NCBI GenBank assembly: GCA_963709155.1
Contig: CAVPVD010000007.1
Span: 2,170,001 to 2,234,000, forward strand
Direction: 5' to 3'
Source of the DNA: Bog-159 sp963709155
GTDB taxonomy: Bacteria > Acidobacteriota > Terriglobia > Bryobacterales > Bryobacteraceae
Length of the DNA stretch: 64,000 nt
Shown: in pieces, positions 37,538 to 46,387 of the stretch
How positions within the stretch are numbered: the stretch's first letter is position 1
Layout of the letters: every line of letters begins with the position of its first letter
Notes under the pieces: model-generated
What the model saw: the letters and a program-made list of their open reading frames with translations, nothing else
Told to the model about the DNA's origin: nothing
Databases searched by the model: none
Position numbers and translations under genes: made by a program

Positions 37538-38731
37538 TTAATTCAGCAGCCGGCCCTGCCGCAGGTACGCCGGCGTATCCACATCTTCCGGATCGTATGG
37601 GAGCTCGGGCTCGCCGTTCACCACCTGCACCGGCTCCGGTTCCGCCGGCGCGGCGGCCACTGGCTCGGTCCAGAACGCCTGGGGCTGGGCGGGCATCTCG
37701 ATCGGCGTCTTCACCGGCTGTTCGGCTACCGGCGCATATTGCGGTTGGAAGCCGGTGGCGATTACGGTGATCTTTACCGTGTCGTCCATCGATTCGTTCA
37801 TGGTCACGCCGAAGTTAATCTGCACGTCGTCGCAGTCGGCGGCTTCCCGGATGATGGAACAGGCCTCGTTCACTTCGTGCAGGCCCAGGCGGCTCGATCC
37901 CGTGATGTTGATCAGCACGCCGCGCGCCCCACTGATGCGCGAATCTTCAAGCAGCGGCGAATTGATGGCCTGCCGGGCGGCGTCCACGGCCGCATTTTCG
38001 CCGCGTCCCATGGCCGTACCCATCATGGCGTAACCCATGCCCAGCATGGTGGCCTTCACGTCGGCAAAATCCCGGTTGATGATGCCTGGCGTATTGATGA
38101 TGTCGCTGATGCCTTGCACCGCCTGCCGCAGCAGATCGTCGGCCAGCTTGAATGCTTCGAAGAAGCTGGTGCCGCGGGGCACCAGTTTCAGCAGCCGGTC
38201 GTTGGGAATCGCGATCACCGTATCCACCGTGTTGGCCAGCTTGGTGAGGCCCTGATCGGCCAGGCGCATGCGGCGCGCGCCTTCAAACAGGAACGGCTTG
38301 GTGACTACCGCGATGGTCAGTGCCTCCAGTTCCTTGGCCAGGGAGGCGATTACGGGCGCCGCTCCCGTGCCCGTGCCGCCGCCCAATCCGGCGCTCACGA
38401 AGACCATATCGGCGCCCTGCAGCAACTCGACGATCTTGTCGGTATTTTCTAGGGCGGCCTGCCGGCCGATCTCCGCGTTGAACCCCGCGCCGAGCCCGTT
38501 GGTGATTTTGGCGCCCAACTGCAGCTTTACGGGCACCTCGCACGCCGCCAGCGCCTGCGCGTCGGTGTTCATGGCGCAGAACTCCACGCCCGGCATACCT
38601 TCCCGAAACAGCCGCGCCACCGCGTTGCAGCCGCCGCCGCCAATGCCGATGACCTTAATGCGCGCGCCGCCGGCCGCTTCTTCTTGAATCTCGTATTTCA
38701 AATCGTCGTTTTCGGAATCCATCAGCCCCAT
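37538..38731 (-). CDS. ftsZ: Cell division protein FtsZ
   Basis: The tubulin-like GTPase that forms the division ring. Its 397 residues include KVIGIGGGGCNAV, the tubulin signature GGGTGTGAAPV, FLFEGARR, and the T7 loop region INRDFADVKAT. A Pro/Glu/Ala linker leads to the C-terminal peptide DVDTPAYLRQGR, which binds FtsA. I set the start at ATG 38731, which has a perfect GAGGAGG five bases before it; the longer upstream frame is only intergenic repeat and antisense to ftsA. It is the last gene of the cluster, 89 bp after ftsA. Confidence 0.98.
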   Translation of the reverse strand: MGLMDSENDDLKYEIQEEAAGGARIKVIGIGGGGCNAVARLFREGMPGVEFCAMNTDAQALAACEVPVKLQLGAKITNGLGAGFNAEIGRQAALENTDKIVELLQGADMVFVSAGLGGGTGTGAAPVIASLAKELEALTIAVVTKPFLFEGARRMRLADQGLTKLANTVDTVIAIPNDRLLKLVPRGTSFFEAFKLADDLLRQAVQGISDIINTPGIINRDFADVKATMLGMGYAMMGTAMGRGENAAVDAARQAINSPLLEDSRISGARGVLINITGSSRLGLHEVNEACSIIREAADCDDVQINFGVTMNESMDDTVKITVIATGFQPQYAPVAEQPVKTPIEMPAQPQAFWTEPVAAAPAEPEPVQVVNGEPELPYDPEDVDTPAYLRQGRLLN

Positions 38732-38758
38732 ATCTGCCTCCTCACTGCTCTTTGGTTT

Positions 38759-38820
38759 TTTGGAGGGCTGCCAGAGACGGCTGAAAGCCGGCTGCCGGCA
38801 GGATTGCCCGCCCTCCAAAT
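38759..38820. repeat. Hairpin mosaic between ftsA and ftsZ (repeat locus D)
   Basis: Begins at the ftsA stop codon and ends 28 bp before the ftsZ start. It is bounded by inverted TTTGGAGGGC and GCCCTCCAAA-type ends and encloses GGCTGAAAGCCGGC. On the ftsZ strand it reads GGCGGGCAAT, then CAGCCGGCTTTCAGCCG, the same modules as locus C. Sitting in the transcript between ftsA and ftsZ, it could set the ratio of the two proteins by mRNA processing (inference). Confidence 0.75.
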
Positions 38821-40011
38821 TCATTTCAGTATTTTGCTCAGCAGCCCGTAAGACTGCCGGCGTATCTCCTGCTGCGATTTCAGTTTCGCCGAGTACATGG
38901 CCAAGCCCGCCGCCGTAGCCCAAGCCGGATCGCAGAGCTCCTCCGGCCAGTCCTCGATGCCCACGGGCAGCGCATTGCAGACCCGGCATTTGAGCACTTC
39001 CTCGGCGATTTCGCACAAGCCTTCCATCCGCGCGCCGCCGCCGCACAGGAACATGCCTCCCATCAGCGCGCTCTCCATGCCCACGCGGGCCAACTCCCGC
39101 TGCACCATCTGGAAAAGATCCAGCGCGCGGGATTCCAGAATGCGATTCAGCATGCGCCGTGGTACCTCGCGGTCGTCGCGCGACGCCACTTCGAGGAAGC
39201 AGTTCTCCGGCGTGCCATCCGCCTTTGCGCACCCGAATTCGTGCTTGATGGTGGCGGCTTCCTCGAACCCGATGCACAAGCCGCGCGCCACGTCGCGTGT
39301 GAAGTGATCGCCGGAGATGGTCAGGCTCGCTGCCAATTGCAGCGCGTCGCCATGATAGACCACCAACTCGGAAGATTGCGCGCCGATGTTCAATACGGCC
39401 GCGCCTTCCCGGCGGTCCTCCGGCAAGACCGTGGCGTAACAGGCGGCCACGCCTTCGAAAACAGTCTCTTCCACGGAGAGGTGCGCCTCGTTCACCGCCG
39501 TAACCAGGCAGTCATGCTCCCTCTGCGAGGCGATCACCAGGTGCACGTTCGCTTCAATCTGGCCGGCGATCATGTGGCGCGGATCGCGGTGCCCCGGATG
39601 GCCGTTGACAATGAAATCCTGCGGAAACATCTGCAGCATCATCGTGCCTTCCGGCAGGAGCACCCGCCGCGCGCGCTCCACCGCCCGGTTCACGTCGCGC
39701 TGCTCGACGGCACGTTCGCGCCCCAGATCGTGCAGACCGCGGCAGTTGGCGCCGCGGACGCTTTTGCCCAATCCGAGCACGGCGCCTTCCACCGAAACCT
39801 GGGCGGTCTTTTCGGCTTGGCGCAGCGCCGCCAGCATGCATTCCGAGACCGCGTTCTGATCGGCGATCAGCCCCTTCACCCAGCCCTGGGACGGCGCCGA
39901 TCCGTACCCCAGGAAACGCATGCAGTTGTTTTCCAGACGGCAAATGACGCACCGTGTCCAGGCGCTCCCGGCGTCCAGCCCCACGGCGTCGAATGTATTC
40001 AGGGTACTCAT
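38821..40011 (-). CDS. ftsA: Cell division protein FtsA
   Basis: An actin-like ATPase of 396 residues that tethers FtsZ to the membrane. The N-terminal phosphate-binding segment is VGLDAGSAWTRCVICR; later landmarks are GANCRGLHDLGR, VLNIGAQSSELVVYHGD and GMFLCGGGARMEGL. The C-terminal amphipathic helix is IRRQSYGLLSKILK. The ATG overlaps the ftsQ stop by 4 bases. The sequence is divergent from E. coli FtsA but order and motifs are convincing. Confidence 0.93.
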   Translation of the reverse strand: MSTLNTFDAVGLDAGSAWTRCVICRLENNCMRFLGYGSAPSQGWVKGLIADQNAVSECMLAALRQAEKTAQVSVEGAVLGLGKSVRGANCRGLHDLGRERAVEQRDVNRAVERARRVLLPEGTMMLQMFPQDFIVNGHPGHRDPRHMIAGQIEANVHLVIASQREHDCLVTAVNEAHLSVEETVFEGVAACYATVLPEDRREGAAVLNIGAQSSELVVYHGDALQLAASLTISGDHFTRDVARGLCIGFEEAATIKHEFGCAKADGTPENCFLEVASRDDREVPRRMLNRILESRALDLFQMVQRELARVGMESALMGGMFLCGGGARMEGLCEIAEEVLKCRVCNALPVGIEDWPEELCDPAWATAAGLAMYSAKLKSQQEIRRQSYGLLSKILK

Positions 40012-40808
40012 GGTTGGTGCGACTGCTCCTTCGCGGTAATGCGGTCGTCCAGACGTAAATCGAATGTCGTGACGTTGGCCGCGTGTTTGCGGATCTCCGG
40101 GTAGTGGATCAGGAAATTCTGCAAACGTCTCGCATAGTTGCCGTCGCCGAGCTGGAGTTCGAGCGGACGGCCCTCCACCTGGGCCATCACGGTGAGATCG
40201 TCGGGAGCGGCGGCGTTGACTTCGGAAATATTCTGGCCGGCTGGCCCCAGGTCGTCCATGAGGCCCTGCATGGCGCGGACGCGCACGCGGCGCTCGGCAT
40301 CGGTTTGATCGTCGGTAAGCCCTGTCAGCACCGGGAACGTGAACTGCGCGCGCTGTGGCGGATCCAGCAGGACGCCCTGTGCGTCCACCAGCAGAAACTG
40401 CCCGGCTATTCCGGAGCCGCCATGTATAGGCAGGCTCGCGAACGCCACAGGCTGGCGCTCCGTAATGCGCACCAGTAGGCGATTCGGCCAGATCCGCGAC
40501 ACGGCGGCGTCTTCCACCCAGTCGATGGCCAGCAATCGGCGGCGGCGCTCGTCAAGCGGCACGGCGAAGATGCTGCGCCCCCAATCGCCCGCGAAAACGC
40601 GCAGCAGCTTACCGCGCGCGGCGTAGGTCACGCCTTCGAGGGTCAACGCCCCGCGATTCTCGCTGGAGAAGATGAATTGCGGATCGCGCAGCACGTAATG
40701 TTGCGCCTGCCGTGCCGCCGCCGCACTGGAGACGAACACGGCGCACCAGCCTATAACGGTCAACCACAAGCGCCAGCGAAATGGACGACGGGCTTTTTCG
40801 CGCGCCAT
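40008..40808 (-). CDS. ftsQ: Cell division protein FtsQ
   Basis: A bitopic divisome protein of about 266 residues: a short basic cytoplasmic tail, one membrane helix (LWLTVIGWCAVFVSSAAA), a POTRA domain (ALTLEGVTYAARGKLLRVF, VEDAAVSRIWPNRLLVRITERQPVAF) and a beta domain ending with TTFDLRLDDRITAK. The ATG at 40808 overlaps the murC stop as ATGA, which decided this start. The order murC-ftsQ-ftsA-ftsZ lacks ddl and the murB seen in some clusters; murB is at the left end of this window. Confidence 0.9.
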   Translation of the reverse strand: MAREKARRPFRWRLWLTVIGWCAVFVSSAAAARQAQHYVLRDPQFIFSSENRGALTLEGVTYAARGKLLRVFAGDWGRSIFAVPLDERRRRLLAIDWVEDAAVSRIWPNRLLVRITERQPVAFASLPIHGGSGIAGQFLLVDAQGVLLDPPQRAQFTFPVLTGLTDDQTDAERRVRVRAMQGLMDDLGPAGQNISEVNAAAPDDLTVMAQVEGRPLELQLGDGNYARRLQNFLIHYPEIRKHAANVTTFDLRLDDRITAKEQSHQP

Positions 40809-42196
40809 CAGCTTTGCCCGCCTTCCTGTTTCAGGCCCGCCAGCACCATGTCGCCGGCTTGCCATACGTTGCCGGCGCCCAGCGTCAGGATGAGGTCGCC
40901 TTCCTGGGCCGCCTGCAACAGCGCCTCGACTCCGCGGTCAATGGTGCCCACGTATTCCACGCCGCGATGCCCGAACTGCCGGATGCGCTCGGCCAGCGCT
41001 TCGGCGTTCACTCCTTCGATGGGCCGCTCCGACGCCGCGTAGATATCCAGGATCAGCACCGTGTCCGCCTGATGGAACGCCGTGCCGAATTCGTCCAGCA
41101 GATGAAAGGTGCGCGTGTACCGGTGCGGTTGAAATAACACGTGGATGCGGCGGAAGCCGCATAACCGTGCGGCTGCCAGTGTGGCGCGGATCTCGGTGGG
41201 ATGGTGTCCGTAGTCGTCGATGACGGTGATGCCGCGCTCCTGGCCGCGCGTCTGGAAACGGCGGTCCACGCCGCTGAAACTGGCCAATGCTTCGCGAATG
41301 CGTTCCGGCGCGACTTCCAACTCCAGCGCGACTGCCGCCGCCGCTGTAGCATTCAGTACATTGTGGCGGCCGGGTATGCGCAAATGGAAGCGGCCCAGAT
41401 CGGTCTGCCGGTAGCGTAGGTTGAAATCACTGGCGAAAGGGCCGCAGCAGATGTCGCCGGCTTCCAGATCGGCCTGCGTGCTGCCCCCATAGGTGATCGT
41501 GCGGCGCCGGATGGAGGGCAGGATCGTCTTCACGTTATCGTCGTCCACGCACACGATGGCCGCGCCGTAAAACGGAACTTTGTTCACGAATTCGATGAAC
41601 GCGGCCCGAATCTCGTCGAGCGATGCGTAGTGATCCAGGTGCTCGCGGTCGATATTGGTGACGATCGCCAGTATGGGAGCGAGTTTCAGGAAAGATCCGT
41701 CGCTTTCGTCCGATTCCACCACCAGAAAATCGCTGTGCCCCACGCGCGCGTTCGACCCGCCCATGGTCGCTACCCGGCCACCCACCATCACGGTCGGATC
41801 CAGGCCCGCATGATTCAGGATGGTGGCAGTGAGCGAGGTGGTGGTGGTCTTGCCGTGGCTGCCGGCGATGGCGATGCCGTATTTCAGGCGCATCAGCTCG
41901 GCCAGCAACTCCCCGCGCGGGATCACCGGGATCTGCAAACGGCGGGCTTCCTGCACTTCGGGATTCTGCTCGTCGACCGCCGAGCTCACCACCAGCGCGC
42001 GCGCTCCGGCTACGTTGGCGGCGGCGTGCCCTTCGTAAATGGTGGCGCCCATCCCGGACAGGCGTTCCGTAATGGGGCTCAGCTTCAGGTCCGATCCGCT
42101 GATCGTATAGCCCAGATTGAGGAGCACCTCGGCAATTCCGCTCATGCCGATTCCGCCGATTCCCGTGAAGTGCAGGTGCTGCCGTCTAAAAAACAT
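40808..42196 (-). CDS. murC: UDP-N-acetylmuramate-L-alanine ligase MurC
   Basis: Cytoplasmic ATP-dependent ligase, 462 residues, that adds L-Ala to UDP-MurNAc. It has the N-terminal nucleotide fold HFTGIGGIGMSGIAEVL, the P-loop GSHGKTTTTSLTA, the central ESDESDGSFL and NIDREHLDHY, and the C-terminal DYGHHPTEI with FQPHRYTRT. All are diagnostic. The 3' end overlaps ftsQ by four bases, and murG ends 99 bp upstream of its start. Confidence 0.98.
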   Translation of the reverse strand: MFFRRQHLHFTGIGGIGMSGIAEVLLNLGYTISGSDLKLSPITERLSGMGATIYEGHAAANVAGARALVVSSAVDEQNPEVQEARRLQIPVIPRGELLAELMRLKYGIAIAGSHGKTTTTSLTATILNHAGLDPTVMVGGRVATMGGSNARVGHSDFLVVESDESDGSFLKLAPILAIVTNIDREHLDHYASLDEIRAAFIEFVNKVPFYGAAIVCVDDDNVKTILPSIRRRTITYGGSTQADLEAGDICCGPFASDFNLRYRQTDLGRFHLRIPGRHNVLNATAAAAVALELEVAPERIREALASFSGVDRRFQTRGQERGITVIDDYGHHPTEIRATLAAARLCGFRRIHVLFQPHRYTRTFHLLDEFGTAFHQADTVLILDIYAASERPIEGVNAEALAERIRQFGHRGVEYVGTIDRGVEALLQAAQEGDLILTLGAGNVWQAGDMVLAGLKQEGGQS

Positions 42197-42295
42197 TATC
42201 TTCTCGTATTGTTTCGGCTTTTTGGGCCTTGTGTCAACGAAAATCTTGAGCGATCTGCGTTCGCCGGAGCCGTTGGCCCGGGGCTGGCCGCATTC

Positions 42296-43420
42296 CTATG
42301 CATGCGCCACCTCTTCCAGCGCCTCCGCGGCGCGGCGCGCGGCTCCCGGATGCGCTAATCCTCGTGCCGCGGCCCCCATCCGGGCCAGTTCAGCGGCGTC
42401 GGCGGCTAGCCGTGTGACGACCCCGAACAATCTCTCGCCCGTCATCTCGCGATCCTCTACCAGACGCGCCGCGCCGGCACGCACAAACGCCTGCGCATTC
42501 CGTAACTGGTGATCGTCCGCCGCGAACGGAAACGGGGAAAGGATCGACGGCTTGCCCGCCGCCGCCAGCTCGGCGACCGCGCCGGCACCCGACCGGCACA
42601 CCACCAGGTCGGCCAGGGCGAAGGCGGCCGGCATGTCCGCGATGAAGGGCAGCACTTCGCCATCCAGACCGGATTCCGCGAAGGCCGCGCGCAACTCTTC
42701 CGCCGCCGCGGGACCGCTTTGATGCACAATCCGCACCGGCAATCCCGCCTCACGAAAAAGTGACCAGCTTTGCCGCGCAGCCTGGTTCAGCGTGCGCGAC
42801 CCCTGGCTTCCGCCCGTGATCAGCACGCTGAACTTCTCGCCGCGCGCCTTCGGCGGAATGGAGAAGAACTCGTCGCGTACCGGCAGGCCCGTCAGTTCGG
42901 TGCGGCCGCGCGGGAAATAGCGGGCGGTTTCGGGGAAGGTGATCAATGCGCGGCGCACATACCGCGCGATCCGGCGATTAGTAAAGCCCGGGACGGCATT
43001 GGGCTCCATGACGACAACGGGCACGCGGCGGATCAGCGCGGCGATCACGGGAGGTCCGGCCACGTAGCCGCCCATACTGAAGACCGCCGAAACGCCCCGG
43101 CTCTTCAGCAGCCGGCTGGAATACATGGTGCTGATCGGCAGTTGCATCAGGGTGGCCAGCCTCTGGCGAAAACCGACGCGTTTCAGTCCGCCAATTTGTA
43201 TCAGCTCCAGCGGAAAGCCTTCGCGAGGCACCAACTTGCTCTCCAGCCCGCGCTCGGTGCCGACGAAGAAAGCCTGGTGACCGCGACGGCGCAGTTCGCG
43301 GGCCACCGCGAGAGCGGGAATAATGTGCCCGCCGGTGCCGCCGCCGGCGAACAAAAAAGCTCCCGCGTGGCCGGTGGCTGGTGGCCGGTGGCTGGTTGTT
43401 AGTTCGCTTCGCTCGCTCAT
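42296..43420 (-). CDS. murG: MurG transferase with a repeat-encoded N-terminal extension
   Basis: The inner-leaflet enzyme that adds GlcNAc to lipid I, making lipid II. The 374 residues include FLFAGGGTGGHIIPALAVA, GGYVAGPPVIAA, VLITGGSQGSRTLNQA and DLVVCRSGAGAVAELAA, all standard. Before FLFAGGG the protein has about 23 extra residues that include SHRPPATGHAG, encoded by a 14-bp G-rich tandem repeat (GTGGCCGGTGGCTG twice, 43367-43394). MurG normally starts almost directly at the glycine loop. The ATG overlaps the stop of the four-helix-bundle gene as ATGA. A start nearer the glycine loop cannot be excluded but no good ATG is there. Confidence 0.95.
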   Translation of the reverse strand: MSERSELTTSHRPPATGHAGAFLFAGGGTGGHIIPALAVARELRRRGHQAFFVGTERGLESKLVPREGFPLELIQIGGLKRVGFRQRLATLMQLPISTMYSSRLLKSRGVSAVFSMGGYVAGPPVIAALIRRVPVVVMEPNAVPGFTNRRIARYVRRALITFPETARYFPRGRTELTGLPVRDEFFSIPPKARGEKFSVLITGGSQGSRTLNQAARQSWSLFREAGLPVRIVHQSGPAAAEELRAAFAESGLDGEVLPFIADMPAAFALADLVVCRSGAGAVAELAAAGKPSILSPFPFAADDHQLRNAQAFVRAGAARLVEDREMTGERLFGVVTRLAADAAELARMGAAARGLAHPGAARRAAEALEEVAHA

Positions 43421-43843
43421 TTGCGCGCCTCGAGGGCGTTACGCAACGCGTGGAGTTGTTTGCCGAGCCGTTGGATAGCTGCGGCGGCCGCCGTTACCTT
43501 CTCGACGGATAGGTATTTGAGCCGGACCGAGATCTCGACCTGTGTTTCCACGTCGGCAAGCGAGGCCTGCGCGATCGACAGGTGGTTGAGGAATTCCTTG
43601 GTCGAGGCGCGGGATTGGCCTTCTGCGATGTTCGAAGGAACTGACACTACCGCCCGGCGTATCTGCGATCGCAGACCATAGTTTTCCTCGAAAGGAAAAG
43701 CCGCAGACAACAGATAGACGGTCTCGACCAAATCCATGGCCCCTTGCCAAACCCGAAGTTCCTTGAAATTTCGCAACGGTCTCACTCACTAAACCACCAA
43801 CCACCGGCCACCAACCACTAGCCACCAATCACCAGCCACCAGC
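43367..43843. repeat. Four-helix-bundle cassette 1 between ftsW and murG, flanked by inverted G-rich repeats
   Basis: The left flank is GTGGCCGGTGGCTG in two exact copies (43367-43394) plus a G. The right flank (43794-43843) is a degenerate run of CCACC-type units on the plus strand. The pair 43374-43395 and 43797-43818 form a 22-bp inverted repeat whose two mismatches are G:U pairs in RNA. The loop of about 400 nt contains exactly the four-helix-bundle gene and the murG start. This is the layout of 23S rRNA intervening sequences, where an S23 gene lies in the loop of a stem cut by RNase III; here it lies in an mRNA operon. Mobility is inference. Confidence 0.7.
43417..43785 (-). CDS. Four-helix-bundle (S23/IVS-type) protein, copy 1
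   Basis: A 122-residue protein of the TIGR02436/S23 family, known from 23S rRNA intervening sequences. Signatures: FKELRVWQGAMDLVETVY, YGLRSQIRRAVVSVPSNIAEG, then SRASTKEFLNHLSIAQASLADVET and a C-terminal basic helix. Relatives are pentameric, basic, RNA- or DNA-associated bundles, but their job is unsettled. The start is GTG. The stop overlaps the murG start (ATGA). It occupies the position between ftsW and murG, where other dcw clusters have nothing, and its upstream region is wholly G-rich repeat. Another copy is 2.6 kb upstream. Confidence 0.92.
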   Translation of the reverse strand: MRPLRNFKELRVWQGAMDLVETVYLLSAAFPFEENYGLRSQIRRAVVSVPSNIAEGQSRASTKEFLNHLSIAQASLADVETQVEISVRLKYLSVEKVTAAAAAIQRLGKQLHALRNALEARK

Positions 43844-43863
43844 CCCGGCGCGCAACGCGCGCC

Positions 43864-45003
43864 TCACCCCGCATGCTCCGATACGTTCATCAAAATCCCC
43901 AGGCTCGCCAGCGTGGACAGCAGCGAACTGCCTCCCGAGCTGATCATGGGCAGCGGGATACCCTTCGTCGGCATCATGCCCAGCACTACGCTGATGTTCA
44001 TCAAGCCCTGCACCACCACCACGGTCGTGAAGCCCAACGCCAGGTAGCGCCCAAAATCGTCGGACATGCGCAAAGCCGCGCGCAAGCCGCGCCAGAGAAT
44101 CACCACGAAAGCCGCCAGCACGCCGAGCGATCCCACCATCCCCATCTCCTCGCTCACCACCGCGTAAATGAAATCGGTATGCGCTTCCGGCAGGTAAAGC
44201 AACTTCTGCTTGCCCTGCATCAGCCCCGCGCCCGTCACGCCGCCGGCCCCGACCGCGATCTTGGATTGCTCCAACTGGTAACTGGTATCCCGCGAAGTGA
44301 GCGATTGGTGCATGTATTGCTCGATATGCCCGCCCGGGTCCACTTGCGAGATGATCTTGAATCCAGGATCTACATACCCCGCCAGACGCGCCAGCCGGTA
44401 GGGCTTCAGGGCGATGAAGACAATCAGCCCGATTAGCGCGCACCCGGCGGCGATCGCGCAAAAGCGCCATCGCAAACCCGCCACAAAAAAGACTACCGTA
44501 GCCGTCACCCCCAGCACTACGGCGGTGCCGAGATCCGCCACCACCACGGCCAGAATCACCAGCCCCGTCGCCAGCGCGGCCGGATACAACGTGTATTTCG
44601 TATTGATGGCGGGTGCGCGCCAAGTGACGAAGTACGCCAGAAAAATAACCAGCGCCGGCTTGGCCAGTTCCGAAGGCTGCAAGCCGATCGGGCCCATCCG
44701 CAGCCAGCGATGGTGTGCCGAATCCACGAAGAAAACCACGAACAGGAGCATCAGTACGATCCCGATCGCGGCGAAGGCCACCGTCGAACTCTGCAGCCTG
44801 CGGTAGTGTGTGCGCTTCAGGAACATCATCGCCAGAACCGACGGCACCAGCCATAGGCCTTGCCGCAGCACGAAGTGCCACGATGAGCCGAACTTCAACT
44901 CGGCGATCACGGAGGACGCGCTATAGAGAATGACCGCGCCAAACGCCACCATGCCGATGGTGGTGCCGAACAGGGTCCAATCGGTCTTCAGTTTTTGCGA
45001 CAT
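43864..45003 (-). CDS. ftsW: Peptidoglycan polymerase FtsW
   Basis: A SEDS-family glycosyltransferase of the divisome, 379 residues and ten predicted membrane helices. Landmarks are HHRWLRMGPIGLQPSELAKPALVIFLA, YRLARLAGYVDPG, the SKIAVGAGGVTGAGLMQGKQK loop and MPTKGIPLPMISSGGSSLL near the C-terminus. I set the start at ATG 45003, one base after the murD stop, giving MSQKLKTDWTLFG; a longer frame would overlap murD by 150 bp. Confidence 0.97.
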   Translation of the reverse strand: MSQKLKTDWTLFGTTIGMVAFGAVILYSASSVIAELKFGSSWHFVLRQGLWLVPSVLAMMFLKRTHYRRLQSSTVAFAAIGIVLMLLFVVFFVDSAHHRWLRMGPIGLQPSELAKPALVIFLAYFVTWRAPAINTKYTLYPAALATGLVILAVVVADLGTAVVLGVTATVVFFVAGLRWRFCAIAAGCALIGLIVFIALKPYRLARLAGYVDPGFKIISQVDPGGHIEQYMHQSLTSRDTSYQLEQSKIAVGAGGVTGAGLMQGKQKLLYLPEAHTDFIYAVVSEEMGMVGSLGVLAAFVVILWRGLRAALRMSDDFGRYLALGFTTVVVVQGLMNISVVLGMMPTKGIPLPMISSGGSSLLSTLASLGILMNVSEHAG

Positions 45004-45004
45004 A

Positions 45005-46387
45005 TTAGTTTGCCGACTCCAATTCCTGTACCAGGCCCTTGAAAACCTGGCCGCGATGTTCGTAGCTCTTGAATTGATCGAAACTGGCGCAGGCCGGCGC
45101 CAGCAGCACCGTATCGCCTGGCTGCGCGTGCGCATGCGCGAAGCGCACCGCATTCTCCAGCGTTCCCGCCTGCTCGAGCGGAACCGCGCCGCTCAATTGT
45201 TCGCCGATCTTCGCGGCGGCCGCTCCGATCAACAGGGCGGCGTGCGCTTTGCCTGCGAGCGGCGCGCGCAGCACCGTATAGTCCAGGCCTTTGTCCTTGC
45301 CGCCAAGAATCACCCAAAGTCCGCCCTGGAAGGCGTCCAGGGCCTTTAGGGTGGCGTCCACGCTGGTCGCTTTCGAATCGTTATAGTAATCGACGCCGTT
45401 CACCTGGCGCACAAATTCCAGGCGGTGCTCGACCGCTTTGAATGTGCGCACTGCCGCGGCGATAGATGCCAGCGGCGCGCCCGCCAGCCGGGCTGCCGCG
45501 GCGGCGGCCATGGTGTCTTCGATGTTGTGGCGGCCCCGTATGGGGATCTCGCGCGCTTCCATCAGAAATTCGCCGTCGAACCAGATTTTTCCGTCGGCCA
45601 GCCAGATCCCCGGCGTCACAGCGCGCGTGCTGCTGAACCATAGCGGAGATCCGGCGGTCAGTGCGGCATAGCCAACACAAGTGGGGTCGTCCGCGTTCAG
45701 AATCGCGAAAGCGCCGGCCCGCTGCGTTTCAAATAGGCGGCCCTTGGCGGCCGCGTAGTTAGCGAAAGTGTGATGCCGGTCCAGATGATTCTGCGTGACA
45801 TTCAACGCCACCGCAACATCTGCGTGAAATTCGGCGATGGTTTCGAGCTGGAAGCTGGATAGCTCCAGCACGTTCCACTGATCCGGCCGCGAGCTTTCAA
45901 CCATGGCGGTGACCGGTGTGCCGATATTCCCGCCGACCTGCGCCGCGATGCCGGACTCGCGCAGGATGTGTCCCACCAGCGCGGTAGTGGTGGTCTTACC
46001 GTTGCTGCCGGTGATGCCGATAGTGCGGCCCAGCAAGAACGGCGCCGCCAGTTCCACTTCGCCGATGACGCGCGTTCCGCGTTCACGCGCCGCCTGAAGG
46101 GGCGCTAAATCGGCTGGCACGCCGGGGGAGATCACGATCAGATCGACGTTGTCAAAGGTTGTGGGTGATGGGTTGTGGGTGATGGGTTGCGGGTCCTGGG
46201 CGGCAGGTTGCTGGGTGAAAGAGACACCTAGCTGTTTCAGAATGGCCGCGGCTTCCGGGAGTTGCGAGAGCGGTTTCAGATCGGTGGCGCGCACTTCGGC
46301 ACCCTGGCGTAGGAGCAATTTGATCGAGGCCAGCCCCGATTTCTCCATGCCGACGACGAGAGCCCGAGTTTGGTGCATCGCCATCAT
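45005..46387 (-). CDS. murD: MurD ligase carrying a repeat-encoded insertion
   Basis: Adds D-Glu to UDP-MurNAc-L-Ala; 460 residues. It has the P-loop GITGSNGKTTTTALVG, the NVTQNHLDRHHTF segment and the C-terminal DSKATSVDATLKAL. Between LGVSFTQQ and DNVDLIVISPGVP in domain 1, where MurD normally has a short loop, there are about 20 residues (around 62-80) such as DPQPITHNPSPTTF, encoded by tandem 14-bp units GGTTGTGGGTGATG (46157-46184). The insertion keeps the frame. The start overlaps the second four-helix-bundle gene as ATGA. Function is expected to be retained because the loop is at the edge of the domain. Confidence 0.95.
   Translation of the reverse strand: MMAMHQTRALVVGMEKSGLASIKLLLRQGAEVRATDLKPLSQLPEAAAILKQLGVSFTQQPAAQDPQPITHNPSPTTFDNVDLIVISPGVPADLAPLQAARERGTRVIGEVELAAPFLLGRTIGITGSNGKTTTTALVGHILRESGIAAQVGGNIGTPVTAMVESSRPDQWNVLELSSFQLETIAEFHADVAVALNVTQNHLDRHHTFANYAAAKGRLFETQRAGAFAILNADDPTCVGYAALTAGSPLWFSSTRAVTPGIWLADGKIWFDGEFLMEAREIPIRGRHNIEDTMAAAAAARLAGAPLASIAAAVRTFKAVEHRLEFVRQVNGVDYYNDSKATSVDATLKALDAFQGGLWVILGGKDKGLDYTVLRAPLAGKAHAALLIGAAAAKIGEQLSGAVPLEQAGTLENAVRFAHAHAQPGDTVLLAPACASFDQFKSYEHRGQVFKGLVQELESAN

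Noticed and set aside
38732..39277. Long N-terminal extension of FtsZ
   Set aside because: It crosses a hairpin repeat and part of ftsA in another frame; a perfect ribosome site marks the start at 38731.
43367..43843. Tandem G-rich repeats as a CRISPR array
   Set aside because: Units are 14 bp, directly adjacent without spacers, and degenerate on one side; no cas gene nearby.
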